In this document: one piece after another, positions 25,401-40,400 of the stretch | Position numbering within the stretch: the stretch's first letter is position 1 | Layout of the letters: each line of letters starts with the position of its first letter | Source of the DNA: Fragum whitleyi | Taxonomy: Eukaryota > Mollusca > Bivalvia > Cardiida > Cardiidae | NCBI GenBank assembly: GCA_948146395.1 | Contig: OX411544.1 | Span: forward strand, 41,382,807-41,446,806 | DNA: 64,000 nt | Reading direction: 5' to 3' | Notes under the pieces: model-generated | The model's database searches: none | Seen by the model: the letters and a program-made list of their open reading frames with translations, nothing else | What the model was told of the DNA's origin: nothing | Program-made: the position numbers and the translations under genes

Positions 25401-28400
25401 AACAACGAGTAAATGATCAAATCAGTTAATTACAGATATTAGATTTGACCTCATTCTCTGATAAAAACATGCAGAAATGCAGCATTTTTACATTTAGTTC
25501 TACTTTCATCTTCAACACCCCCCCTCCCCCCCCCCCCCCAAAAAAAAAAAAAACAAAAAAAACAAGAGGCCCAAGAGAGCCTGTATCGCTCCACTGGATT
25601 AAAAATCTCAAGATTTGAAAGAGAGATATTGAAAATAGAAGGTAATGAAAGTGAACAGCATTCAAAAGGAATTCTGACTTTTTCTAAGTTGAAACTAACT
25701 TATGAAGAAATGAAATTATTTAACTAATATGTAAAATTACAAGGAAAAAAACTATACAGATATTACTTTGAAACAAGAGGACCAGAATGGTCATAAACCG
25801 CTGACCTGAATTTTATTGATCCAGTGGATCTCATCCAATCCAAATTTCTTGAACAACTTTAGAAGAGGGTCACCAAAGGAACTTTCTGGTAAAGTTTCAT
25901 TGAAATAAGCCTAAAGGTTCAGGAAGAGATGTCGTTCAAAGATTTCGGGGTCAAAAAATGCCCGGCCCTGCCATGCCCATATTTGGGGGTCAATCCAAAT
26001 TTCTTGAACAACTTTAGAAGAGGGTCACACAAGGAACATCTGGTAAAGTTTCATTAAAATTAGCCTTAATGGTTCAGTAGGAGATGTCGTTCAAAGATTT
26101 TGGGGTCAAAATAAGCCCTGCCCTGCCACGCCCATATTTGGGGGTCAATCCAAATTTCTTGAACAACTTTAGAAGAGGGTCACCCAAGGAACATTCTGGT
26201 AAAGTTTCATTGAAATCGGCCCAATGGTTAAGGAGGAGATGTCGTTCAAAGAATTCAGGGTCAAAATAAGGCAAGCCCTGCCACGCCCATATTTGGGGGT
26301 CAATCCAAATTTCTTGAACAACTTTAAAAGAGGGTCACGCAAGGAACATTCTGGTAAAGTTTCATTTAAATTGGCCCAATGGTTCAGGAGGAGATGTCGT
26401 TCAAAGATTTTGGGGTCAAAATAAGCCCCGCCCTGCCACGCCCATATTTGGGGGTCAATCCAAATTTCTTGAACAACTTTAGAAGAGGGTCACACAAGGG
26501 ATATTCTGGTAAAGTTTCATTGAAATCAGCTCAATGGTTTAGGAGGAGATGAGGTTCAAAGATTTTGGGGTCAAAATATGCCCCGCCCTTCCACGCCCAT
26601 ATTTGGGGGTCAATCCAAATTTCTTGAAGAACTTTAGAAGAAGGTCACCCAAGGAACATTCTGGTAAAGTTTCATCAAAATCCACCCAATGGTTCAGGAG
26701 GAGAAGATGTTTAAAGAAAAGTTTACGCACAGAAGCACGCACGCATGGACGCAAGCACGACGGACACCTCGCCATGACAATAGCTCGCTGGCCTTCGGCC
26801 AGTGGAGCTAAAAACTATTGTAAACTACCGATAGTCAGAGGAACTATTGCAATATCTATTGACTTGAAAAATGCTATTGACCTATTGCTATTGCAAGGTA
26901 AACTATCACGATACAGCGATAGTTCTACCTATTGTTACACCCTTAGCTAAAGAGTACTTTATCTTATAAATATACAAATATCCGAGTGATAACATCCCGT
27001 ATGATATTTTTTATGATATCATAGTTATTTTCAGAACAATGATATATTGTGGTTATTTGTTTAAACTTGCATTTCTGTTAGAAACATCTATGAAAACAAG
27101 GCAAATAGAGGTTATATGATGAATATAATATGTACTTATATATACTTATATACTTATACATATATTACTTATATGTATAATACATACTTTTGTAGGAAAA
27201 AATTTCTAACAAGGTTGTGAGAATTGATAATTGTCTTGGCAGAGCCTCGACAATTATCAATGCTCCCAACCTTGTTAGATTTTTTTTTTTCATACAAAAC
27301 ACAAAGTATGTATTATATATATCCACTACTTACTAACTCCATTCTCCCTCTCACGTAGGGTCTGATCCACAAACAGTTTTGTCTTTTTCGGCACATTCAG
27401 TTTGACGTTTTGGGCTGCTGGTGGTCCCCCTGACAGATCTCGCTCTTCAAAAGTCGCTGTTCTCTTTAGGATCTTTATTATCAACCCACCAGCTGTATCA
27501 GAAAACATTTTACTTTCATTTTAGACCCATCCTAATTAACATACTTAATATACGGTAAAAATTCTAATAGAGCCCCATGCTCAAATAAAACCCCACCCCC
27601 CTTTTTGATGGTTGAAAGTTACCATTTTTGACCTGATTTTACAAAATCATGACACCTCTTATTTAGGTCTACACCCACAAAATAAAGTTCAATAAAATTC
27701 AACAGTGCTTTTTATGCACCTTTTCCCCAATCAAATGTTAATACTTTGCATGGATCATGTAAATTTTAGTCATTTTTTGAACTTCTTAACAAATATTGAT
27801 GGCTCAGCACAAAACAGTTGTAATTACCAATATGTTAATAGGCAGTTACAACTATTTTGCACTGAGCTAGTGATATATAGCGTAGCCTCTAATAAAATCC
27901 TGGGATTCTATCAGAGCTTTTATGGTACCTATGTTCACAATTTCTTAAAACATTTTCAAAAAGATAGAATCCTTTATTCACCAATCAGAAAGGTTAGAAA
28001 ATAATACTCAGTCCTGCTTTATTTTCCAAAGTTAGTTTTCCTACTTAAATATACATGTACATGTATTCAAAAGCTTTCACTTGATACATCATAGCAAAAA
28101 TCTTGCAAACAAAAATCATAACATTATGTCAATCAATAAATATCATAATATACTAGTACAGGTAAAAATGAAATATGCAACCCCTTTTCAATCCTCCAAA
28201 ATCAATATTTGCAAATATTCTCTAAATTGATTGGCCTATTTATAGGAAAAAAAGATTCATTTAGAAAGTCAAAGAATGCCCAAGCTAGTCGTTTTATTTC
28301 TGTGCACATTCAAACAGAAAAACAGGCCTGAAAAGCCATCTATTTTGCAATTTTTAAAGTTTTGATGTTCCTTTTTTCTTTTCATATTTTTGTAAATGAA

Positions 28401-31400
28401 TAGAAATTTCTCAAAATATGCTGTTTTTTTATTATTTTGTAGAGAAATAAATATGCTTTTCATTTATCAAATTAACATAATATGTCTATGGGTTAAATAT
28501 TCATAAACTTTGATTTTGTGAAGATGTTGCAACATTTTTTGTCCAATTTGACCAAAAAGATTGTTACTAGATGCTTATTTGATGCCAGTCTTCATGTAAA
28601 AATGTATGCAAAAATATTTGAAATAAGGTTTATTGTAAAATTAAGGTTTCAGAAGTCTGACATCTGAACGTGATTTTAAGAAAAATAAAATTTTACTTAA
28701 TTTTCCATCAACTTTTGTGAACATTTGACACAACATTGAAATATCCTTTGATTTGCGATATCTTCGAGGAATTGGCTTTTACAAAAGAAAAAAATAAAAA
28801 AAACTGACCAAAAGACATAAGTTTTTTATTTAAAAAAATCTTCGGTAGAATGGTTTGGCAGCAACATATCTAAATTTCAGCTTTGGTCACCAGACAAATT
28901 ACTTCAATAAAAGTCAATATTTTCAGTAACTGTACTCCAAAACAGCATGGCAGAAGGCATTAACATTTAATTTGTTACACATTATTGTTTTTCTAACACT
29001 TATATCTTCATATTAATCATAACACAACCTCAGGCGTCTTTTTACAAAGCAAATGGCTTTTTCTGGATAAAAATCTGTTAATTATTTTTAAAAAAAATGG
29101 ACAATTACTGAATTTGTTCTCTAAAAAAGGAGTCAGCCCCTTAATGATGTCATAACACCAACTTTACGTTATGAAATCCATTTTTATGACTGACATATAA
29201 AAGCAGGTATTTTTAAATTAGTTTTATGACATTAGGCAAAATGTTTCTGCATTTACCTTAATTTGATAAAACTGTTTATATACTTACTACAAGTAACCAT
29301 GACTAATGCACCATCTTCTCTACCAAACCTGCCAAATCTCATGGCTGTGACAACATCAGGTGTTTTTATAACATCTACCAAATATTTTTCCTGAAAAAAA
29401 AAATGTCTTAGATAAATCAAAGCTTAAATATTTTGGGTTGTTTGGGTTTTTTTTGCTTGTATACATTGATTGATTGGGTTAAACACCACTTTCAACAATT
29501 TTTCAGCTATATCCCCGCAGCTGGAGCACCTAATAATGGATTTCTGGTATTTCTCACACCACTACTACCATTACATCCTTACCTAGCCTCAAGTTGCTAT
29601 TCCAAATAGGTCTACAATTTTAAACCCATTGTTGGAAGACAAATAGTTGGACAGAAAGAGTGCCCCCATCAGGGTCCTTGAATAGAAGTACAGTAAAACC
29701 CCTCCTTCCGACCACCCTGGAAATATGGGCACCCCGCTATTACGCTATTTGTTCTATATTTCAATGGTCGCAAACCCCTCTATTAAAACCACTTTCAAAA
29801 AGTACCCAAAGTGGTCTTTATAGAGGGGTTTTACTGTAAATACTTTGTTGCATAAGTGAATCTTTTTACTATCTTTTGGCATATAAGCTTATGGCTCTGA
29901 ACTCATAAAATAGAGCTTAAGTTGTTCATTTTATGACAAATTTAACAATTTTATACTGAATTTTATACTGTATCTGCTGTATGATATAAACACAAAATGC
30001 TGACTAATGTCATTGAACTCAAGGTCAAGTTATTCACATACCTTGTACACATGAACTTCATTGCTGGATAAAGCCACCAGCACAGCTTTGAACCCTTTAG
30101 GTTTGTAATCAACTACCTCAATGGTGGTGATATCTTTTGGCAGCCTAATATTCCACATCCTCTTACCCTGTGAAAACAAGATGAATATGTGACCCGTCAC
30201 GCTTATAGGGACCATCTAGAAAGTATGAAAAGTCTCGACCCTAGTCAGACTGCGCGATCTGCGCATACTGACAAGGGTCAAAACTTTTCCAAGTCTCAAA
30301 TTTTCTGAATCTAAAATAAATTTTTTATCTTCCCATGGAATTATTTCCGAAATCTGCCTTCTGGTTGACCTTTTTCTGGGTTCAATCCTGTTTCAATATA
30401 TTTGCTTTACGGTGAATCAAGATGGACCCTTTTTGCCTGACGGGTCACATATCAATGTTCAATGTTGCAAAAAGAATAACTTTGCGAATTTCCCATACCC
30501 TACTTACCCAACATGGGCTTTCCTACTTGAGGACAATAACATTTCTGTAAGCCACTTGTATGTGGCAAATACCAGAACAAATTTTAGAATGGTACTTAAA
30601 TAGATGTAAGTGATGAATTATACTAATTTTTTTTGAAAAGACAGAAAACTAAGTTTTTTTGAAATGAAGAAAATACTGGGTTCAAAACTTAACAATTCGT
30701 TGTTTGTCCCTCATGCATATTTAAAATTGTTGGAAATGTCATGCAAAGGCTAGGCTCAAATTATATCAATATATCTCTAGATCCTTTATTTTGTACTTAA
30801 TTGGTTTGTGAAATTCTATAGAAGAGACTTTGGAAAATCAATACACTCAGGCACTAAAGAAAAACTAAAAGTCAGTTTTGCTGAATTTTCTCATCCTTCG
30901 AAAGTGACGTTTATAATTTAAGTATCATAAGTTAAGTTGTTATGCTAGCAAAATATACATAGTAAAAAAAGTTTTGCAACACTTTTTGTTGAATTGTAAT
31001 ATACAATGAAATGAACTTCTAAACGGCCACCTTGCATTTGCCACATTTTAACATATCTATTGTCATTTAATGAACTATCTTTTATTTTCATACGAAAGGC
31101 TATTCAATTTGAAGCTACCTTAAAGAAAAATTAATTAGAAATTTTGTCCTTGGTGTCTGTAGCAAATGATCAAACATAGGAACCCTCCGTCACTAAAGTC
31201 ACAAATGTTGCGTATTTTCAAAGAATTTCAAATTTTTGGTCTGAGAAATACTAGGAGATTTATCCTACAAGTGACAAATTTTGAAAGCTATTGTGTGTCA
31301 GATACCAAATCAACACACAAATCTCACACAAGGATAAAATTCTAAAAATACCCCACCAACCAATGTTAATTTTGAAATCAGGGGTATCCTTAAATTCCCG

Positions 31401-34400
31401 TCAAATTCGCTGCTTTCCTTGCATTTTTAAGTAGATGTTTATTGGAGATTCTCCCTTTATGGTTTTTCTAATAGAATTCAAATACTTCCAATATTAGATA
31501 CCAAAGAAAATTTTACTTTTTCAGCAAAAACTAAGTTGCCCTTTAGAAATTTGTTTCAGTGTAGTTTGTGTAAATATCAATTTAGTGAGTTGGTGTCTGA
31601 GCGATGAGCTTATTGATTGGCTATCTGAATCAACAATGTTTACTTTGCAGATCACCATTTAAGGCGTACCATGAGTTTTCAAGTGTTTTACATCGGTAGT
31701 TCAAATTTACAAGCTAGAGTCAGCCTGAAATTTCCGATTTTCATCACTTTGAATGAGTACTAAATCAATTCAAAGAAAGCCCCTCAAATAATCAACCATA
31801 ACATTAATGACGTCATAAACAGAGGATGACCACATAACGGCATTTCTGTACTGTCCATTTTTCTATGAAGTCAATGGTGTAAAAGACGAGAAAATTGGCT
31901 CATGAACCTTCTGATGATCACTTTAATTTGACCTGATCATTTGAAATATGCCACGTCAACTTTAGCTTTAGAATTTCGAGAGGCGTTAATCACATAATGT
32001 CAACCACACATTAACACGCAGAAGATTCCTTTTGGTATGTAACCAAAGATAACATTTGCTAAAATTCTTGTCGCTCTGGACAGCGTAATATTGAAATGTG
32101 AAACCGAAATCTGGACAAAGAATGACAGGCTGTGACTTTTTATGTCAGCCCCTCCCGCCATTTTGGCTATGTTTTGTGACTGTAGAGTCAGAGTTAGAAA
32201 AAGAAAAGCATGGATAAATTGCTTAGAGATTGAAGTCAAAGTTTTGCTTCATTTGACTGCAATATTTCTGTTACAGAAAAATATTAAGCGAAAAATATCA
32301 AGTGTTGCTAAACTTTTTTGACTAAGTATATGTATAAAATTTCATTTCAAACAGATCAAACGTTAATAAGCAGTAACCCTTATAAGTTAACTACTGAAAT
32401 TAAAAGAAGCCTTCGTTCTTTGTTAAACGGTCACAGCCCAGTAGATTTTAACCATATCTTGAACTTATAACATCTAAGCTCAGAATTCAACTTTTTGTCA
32501 TGAATATTGTTCAATAATACAGAATTAGATAAGCCACTTTTTTTTGAAAAGGGCTTTCTAGAGTGCTTCAAAGATGTAGGGTGCTGCATTTGTAAATAGC
32601 TGAGGTGTTCGACCCTTACGCAAATGTCAAATGTTGGAAATGTTACACACAGGCTCATTTGTATTCATAGTACGGGTAATAGTAAAACCATTCATCTTTC
32701 CAGTTTCTGGTAATGGCCAGGGTTTCAAAGACTTCAGGAAAATTATTCAATCATGTCTTTCGTGTTCTCTATATGACAGGTTATTGTTTTAGGGCCCGAG
32801 ATTATAAAACTTTTCTCTGGCTTAACTGAGAACTCTCTCAAATTTTAAATTCAAATAAATGTATGAAAATAAAAGATAATTTTGATAAGTTGTTATTTAT
32901 AACATCTTATAAATATTATATTTTATCTTAATACATTAAAATGAGTATTAAAACAGAATTAAGGCTTTAATCTAAAATTGAAATTTGAGAAAATTTTGAA
33001 TTGAGAATGAGAAAAGTTTTATAACCTCGGGCCAAGAACTAAAAATTACAGCTTGACTCATTTTCCAACCTTTCACTGTCTTAACTTCGTAAAACAGCAA
33101 TTACATCGCTCCTGATGGTATTTCTCAATAGATAGACTGGCTTTTTCAATTTCAGCCAGAACTTGGAAACAAACAATTTCAAATCCAGGGGTCCGTTTTA
33201 CTAAGCATCTTACGATTATTTTGTGCGTAAGTCAAAAATTAAAGTTGCTTCTACAGTAGTAACTAACTATTGAATTCTGCCATGCATCGTCTCATTAGAA
33301 TAGTCTTCTAAAGACAATTTCAATGAGATGTTGCAAGGCAGAATCCATCAATGAATAAAAAACACCCCATACGATTATTGATTTTGACTTACGAATATTT
33401 TTTCCGTAAGTTGGTTAGTAAAATGGGCCCCGGAGTCCTACTCTGGATCTTTCTATTGTAGAAAAAATTTTATTTTTTCGTTTTTGCGTTATTGAAGTCC
33501 CTCAGTGTATTGCTTGACAAAGGGATTACAAATTATTGATAGACAAATCATAATCCATACCTTAGAAGTGAAGCATTTCAATGTTTGATCCATACAAGCT
33601 ACATAAATTGTTTTGTTGAGTCTTTCCATCCCAACAGGTTGAGAACTTAGCTCTATACAGTTCTTCTCAAAGTCTGTCACACCCCTGTAATGAATAAGTA
33701 TTCAATTTCTAATCCTAAACATCGAGGAGTCATAGCTATATAATTTGATTTGACTATGTGGGTTTGTCTGTCATTTTGTTGTTTCTTACATGAACCAAAT
33801 GCAGAATTCCAAGAGGTCAGTTCTAAACTATTTTAATGTCAAAATGATTTGATGACATCAATTCACAAACAGCGTTATATGTTTCGTGGAATAACTTGAA
33901 ATCATTCATATCTACAATTTCCTCGATTTTTTTGCAAAAATTCCATCATATCATAAATAGAATATCAAATTTGTGCTCAATAGATACCAAATTTATTTAA
34001 CCCTTTCCTGTTTTTCAAAATTTTGGACCTATCCAAATTCTAAGGTTTTGCAGACGAAAATTTAAAGTGGATTTAATTTGGAAAATAACCATTCAGTAGG
34101 GTAGAAAATAGTGTGGATAAAGAAGAAATTGCTTGTTAGAAGCAATTTCTTCTTTCTTCACAATGTTTTCTCAATCATAAAATCACATACACGTAAAAAG
34201 CAGGGATTAAACAGCAAAGGGTTAACTTGTCATCTAAAACAGATAACAAGACAACAGCAAAGCTAGACTATTCCTCGTGCTAGATAGTAACAGCAAATCA
34301 ATATCAACATTGGATATTCAATTAAATGAATGTCAAGAGAATAGAATCTTTGTCTAAAAGCTGTTATTATGGTCACAAAAGCAAGTGCAAAGTTTCCAAG

Positions 34401-37400
34401 CAATAGTTTAACTAGAAATACAATTATTACTGATCTACAATACTTGCTCATAAAAAACCTAAGCAAGTCCGAAAAGGGTTAAAATTCCATTAAAATCAAT
34501 ATCAGATTAATGAAGCTTTTTCTGTTGGCTAATATTATGTGCATGTGTAAAGTTTCCAAGCAATAGTCTTAATAGAAACAGAAATATTACAGATGCACAT
34601 CAGGTGCATATAAAAACTTGACCAAGATTTCTAAGTCAGAATAGGGTTAAATTCCACTAACTTCAATATCAGAGTAATAAATCTTTGTCAAGAGGCTTAT
34701 ATCATGGTAACAGAAGCATGTGCAAAGTTTCCAAGCAAAAGCTTAGGTAGAAATAGAGATAGAACTGATATACAACTTTTGCACATGAAAATTCAACTCA
34801 GAATTTCTAAGTACATTCTACGAATAGTCGAGCTAAAAACTCGGCACAGCCTTGTTTTTATCTGTTTATAGAGGACTTGTTTAATAAATTTCATTTTCAA
34901 TGACCACTCATTCAATATCCTCTATATAATGCATGTGGTAATGTCATTTTTCAAACAGTGTTTTATGTTGTATGGAAAAATTCAATTTGCATCTTTCAAT
35001 AAATGTGTTGATTCCTCGCAAAAATTGGATCATTTTATATTATGTGACCTGTCACACAAAAACAACCCATGTTGGAGGTAAATAAAATGAATAAAATATC
35101 ATGAAAAGGGATTACTTCAAGAACTAGTCAACCAGTGCTAGCTTTTTTAAAAATTCTTATATATTACTGTAAAACAATCATTCTAGATTATGAAAATCGT
35201 CACAGTGTCATTAGTTTTTACCTCAGACAATCTGCTCAATCCTCTCAGTCTGGCTAGTGTCAATTATTACTCACTACCTAAATGGTCCCTATTCTCATGA
35301 CAAGTTACATATAATATCAAAATGGTGCTCATAAAATGTAAAATCTTTTAAACTTGTCATTTAAACAGATAAAAATTCCACAAAGTTTATAAAAAAAAAT
35401 TGTTTGACAAATTTTGCATTTTATGCCTAATCATTGACTTTCCTCCATATACAACTTACCTTATCTAAGTCACATGTTTATCTGTTTATAAATGAAGCAT
35501 TTAATAACTTTGATTTTTCATGAACACCAGATGAATATCCCAGGGGTATGGAAATTTGACTTTTCTCCACTTGTTTATGGACAAGTAAAAGTCGATTTCC
35601 TACTTGTCCAGGATAAGAATGAACTTGCATGGAAAAATATGAATTGAAAATTATTGAGAAAACATTGTTTTTAATGATGAAAATGTTTTAACCCAGCATT
35701 TTCTTCATGTAATACAATGTTTTTTCCCTTTGATGCAATTATTAGGATGACTTTTCTCCTAAATCTTTTTAGTTCTGTTCTGATTAGTTCTGATTAGCTC
35801 TAGTATTTACTTGTTTACAGACAAATAGCTTAGAAAAATGTACTTGCCTACAAATGGGAAAACTGTGTCGGACAAGTCGGGCATGGGAATTCCACACCCC
35901 TGTATTAAGAACTTACCTTTTGAGCGTATATATACAACCATTTCTACAAGCAACAACAATTCTATATTCAACATCATACATTCCAGTTACACTCAAAAAC
36001 ACAGGCACACTGGGCAAGTTCATCTGGAAATATATAGCAATAACAAATCACAAATGAGCCTGTGCAAGAGATTTCCAACAATTTCAAATATGCACAAAGC
36101 AAAGACTCTGACCATCCTGTGCATCAGCACAGTCTGGCTAGTGTCTTCACTAAGTATAGATTAGATAAGGTCTAAAAGTACCAGTAGACCGTCAGGTTAC
36201 TTTATATTTACAGTATGTGGATGTCTACTCTTGTCAACATTTGCACCTCATGAACATTTCAAATTGTTGGAAATGTCAAACATGGGCTAAAATTATGCAA
36301 CTGTAAATGAACGACCCTGAAAACAGTACATGCTCAACCCTTTGCTGTTTAATCTTTAATGCTTTTTACGTGCCTGTGATTTTATGATTGAGAAAACATT
36401 GTGAAAAAAGAAGAAATTGCTTCTGACAAGCAATTTCTTCTTTTTCCACATTATTTTCTACCCTACTGAATGCTTATTTTTCAAATTAAATCCACTTTAA
36501 ATTTCCGTCTGCAAAACCTTTGAATTTTGACAGGTCCAAAATTTTGTAAAACAGGAAAGTGTTAAATTGTTTGCTTTGCTGATAAATATAGTAAAATAAC
36601 GAATTTGCTTAGTACAATACACCACTTATAGCATGGTCTCTAGGAACACTTTTTACAATGTATATAAGAAGCTTCATCCTTTATAAAGATATAGGGATAT
36701 ATATCAGAATGATGTATTTTCTGCATTTTGAAGTGCCTTATTTTCTAGAGTTTACTGTATATTTCTTTCATTTTATATACACTTTTCATATCTTAAAACA
36801 AAAAATAGGACTATTACCAAAACAAATGTATTGATTTAACAACAAAGTGTACAAAAACATTCATTAAGTATATTTACATCTCTTTGGTCAACAACTTACA
36901 GGTTATCCATTAATTGAGCAAAATATAACTGTCTTACCGTTGCCAGAACAGTGAAAGCTTCTGGATCTAACACATAAATAGATTTATCCTCGGTTCCCAA
37001 CACAAGACAACTGATAGCATCCTCATCTGCCATGGACTTCTTTAAGGTTCCCAGACACGTTATTACAGTCTGTCGCTTCAGGGGCGTGTTTTTATAGACC
37101 TCGCAGAATGACGCCATGTCATTGGTGTCTGTAAGTTGTAGGTAACGGAGTGATCGTACAGTCAAGGTTGTTCCGTCCGTCCTGTAAAATGAAATAAATT
37201 TCAATTTCAACTATCAATTCGTAAGAGAAGGCAATTGAGAATTTTCTCAAATTTTTCAACTTCCGATAAAATCTGTAATTCTGTTGTAAAACTAATATAA
37301 ATGTAGCATAAAGATAATATTACCGTAATAAGTTGTTATAAATAACAACTTATTTATATTACAGGCCTTCTATCAGGCCTAAACGAAAGTAAAGGTTTTT

Positions 37401-40400
37401 ATAAAGGCTCCAATGTATGAAAATAAAGGCCTTTTAGTGTAAAATATGAAAAAAATAAAGAGTAAATAAAGGCTATTTTTGTCGAGGTTCTTATTTCTTT
37501 ATTGAACCCATAGTCATACCAAAGTCATTTTTTTATGTTATATACTGCATTCTGAAAAACTCAAGATGAAAGAAACAAAAGCAGCATTTTTAACTACACA
37601 TAAAAGAAGGGAAAATGCAGAACAAAAGCCATTACTTGCTTTCAGCTAGCACGGCAACCAGTCAGAGCAAATATAAAGGTTTTGAGTGAGAAATACAGGC
37701 TATTTTGGTGTTTTAAAGGTTTTCTGGGGGAATGTAAAGGTTTTAAAGGTTTGCTCTGAAATTAAAGGTTTTTAAAGGTTTTAAAGGTTTCACTAGGAGG
37801 CCTGATATTATCTTTCATGTTCATCAATTCATTTAAATTCTAGATTTGAGAAAATCCTCAGTTAAGCATAAGAAAAGTTTTATAAACTCTGGCCTTGAAA
37901 TAGTACTTGTTTCGAGAATTCTATATTTGACATTATCAGATTAAAGGTTCATTTGTCCTGCTCAGGTTTTAATTGATAATACCATTGACACATTGACAAA
38001 TTCCATTCAGAGACCTATGACACCTTCAAAATATGTATCTTTTGCCGTGTTTTTAGGAAAGGAAAGTGGCTGTGAACATCATTGGTCCAATGAGAGGGGA
38101 GGAGAAGAATTCTTAAATGAAAGAAAGCCCTATCTGCCACGCCCATATCAATGGTGCAATCAAAATTTCTTGAATAATCAAAATAAGGGGTAACTATGGA
38201 ACATTCATGCAAATTTTTTTTCCGGAATTTGGACCAATGGTTTGAGGGGAGAAGATTTCAGATTGGCCCAGTGGTTTGAGGGAAGAAGATTTTCAAAGAT
38301 TTTATAGTGAATATAAAACCAAGCCAATATTTGGCGGATCAATCAAAATTTCTTTTTACAATTTCAGTAACGGGTCAACCAAGGAACATCCACGCCAAGT
38401 TACTTTTGAAATCAGCCAAATGGTTTGGGAGGAGAAGATTTTTAAAATTATTCATGTAAAACATTTTCCCACCCTGCCATGCCCATATTTGGAGGTCAAT
38501 CAATATTTCCTTTATAATTCAAGAAAAGGGTCACTCAAGAAATATTCATACCAAGTTTCATTAAAATCCACCCATATGTTTGGGAGATGATGTTTAAAGA
38601 AAAAGTTTATGCTCAGACTGACGGACAGACATAACATAAGTTCTCAGGTCTTTGGCCAGTTGAGCTAGAAACACATTTTACTTAATTTTAATAAACGTTT
38701 TCTGTCACTTTTGTTGCCTAGCAACCAGATATTTTTGAAAAGTGCTTGCAGTGCACTCAAGATAGACTGCTCACTAAAAGGACTGTTTGCAGCAGTTGCT
38801 TTCGTATCCTTTACATTGGACTGCATTTCTATGCTAATATAATCACTTATTACAGAGATTAAGAGGGGTTACTCCAGTTTTATATTTCAATTTCAAAATG
38901 AGACTCTATGATGTGGGTACTCTTTTGAATCATCTGGGCGAAACAATTCCAATGAGTACCCACAAATAAGGTTTCAGCAAGGACTATTGAAATATTCAAA
39001 TTTGAAATAAAAAAAAAACCTCTATCTGTAGCTCTGTTTTTGTATTTTTTCTGAAACTTTTTTTGATTTTTGTACTAGAACTTTCGCAATGTAAAAGCTA
39101 TTACTGCAAGATGTGTTTGTAACAAATATTGAGGTCATATGCAGAATTTGCATTAAGTTTCATGATTCTAGATCACTTGGTTCTTGAATTAGAGTCCAGA
39201 AATGAAAATTGAGCAAAAATTGACTGTGACCTTGACCTTTGACCTATGTGACCCAAAAAGGATAGGGGACTTCCTTGGGTCATAAGCTACATTTGCATAA
39301 AATTTTATGATTCTAGGTCCCTTGGTTCTCAAGTAAGAGTCCCGAAATGAAAATTGAAATAAGACCCACTGGACCTTGACCTTTGACCTATGTGACCCAA
39401 AAACAATAGGGCACTTCCTTTGGTAATGAGCATCATTTGTATAAAGTTTCCTGATTCTAGGTCACTTGGTTCTTGAGTTAGAGTCCAGAAACAAAACGGT
39501 CTACGGACGGATGGATGGACAGGCAGATGGATGGATGGACAGATAGACAGACATGGTGAAATCAATTATATATCCCCCTCTACTTCGTAGGTGGAGAGTA
39601 AAAAAACCTAAAATCTCATTGCCTAGCCTGCTTTTCACAAGACATTCCTCCTGTTATAATGACTTCAGCAGAATGTGGAGACTAAGACAAGCCTTCACTG
39701 ATGTGCAGTCTTTTCTTAGGCTACACTGTTTACTCACTCTGTAATAATATTGTGACAAAAAATTGGGCCTAACTGGTTGAAATGTCCTAAAATTTGATAA
39801 TTGTTCTTAACAAATTTCAAGTTAGACATATAAGAAGTAAAATAAAGAAATTTTCCTATATTGACAGCTCAGCCTATAAACATATAGGCAGTTACAACTG
39901 TTTTGCGCTGAGCTACTGATATGGACTTACCTCATTCCTTCTAACATATCCCTCAATACAAACACATTAATTTTGTCCTGTAACAAAAAATTGGATATTT
40001 GTACATGTACTAAGATATTAACGACATTTTCGAACAAAACCTCATCAGTTCAAAAATATTTTTCAACTAGAAATGACTTTTCCTTTTTAATTAAATTATT
40101 ATGAAGAATCTTTCTTTGAGTGGTATCCCAAAAAGGTCCCATTCCTAATGCCAAAAAAGTGATATTCTTCCCCAAATCATGAAAAATTTCCCAATTCATC
40201 AAAGTCAAGAACCTTGCCAAACTTTGAAAGTAAAATAAAGATTATAATGTGTTGTTTCTTACTTTAGTTGTAACTCAAATGTCTTAGGCAGAGAAGACTT
40301 TATGCTGTTAGTGAATTGTTAAAAAAACTTAAGTTTTTGTCCAAAGCCTTAATAATAATATTTTTCCGAATTTTTGAGAATAAATGCATTTATCCCAATA

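Noticed and set aside
25900..26950. Several frames on both strands over the 155-bp array
   Set aside because: They follow the repeat period and have no domain; array artefacts.
36896..36937. Extension of BBS1 exon 6 past 36938
   Set aside because: The donor ACG|GTAAGA and the phase match to exon 7 place the exon end at 36938; downstream codons are intronic.
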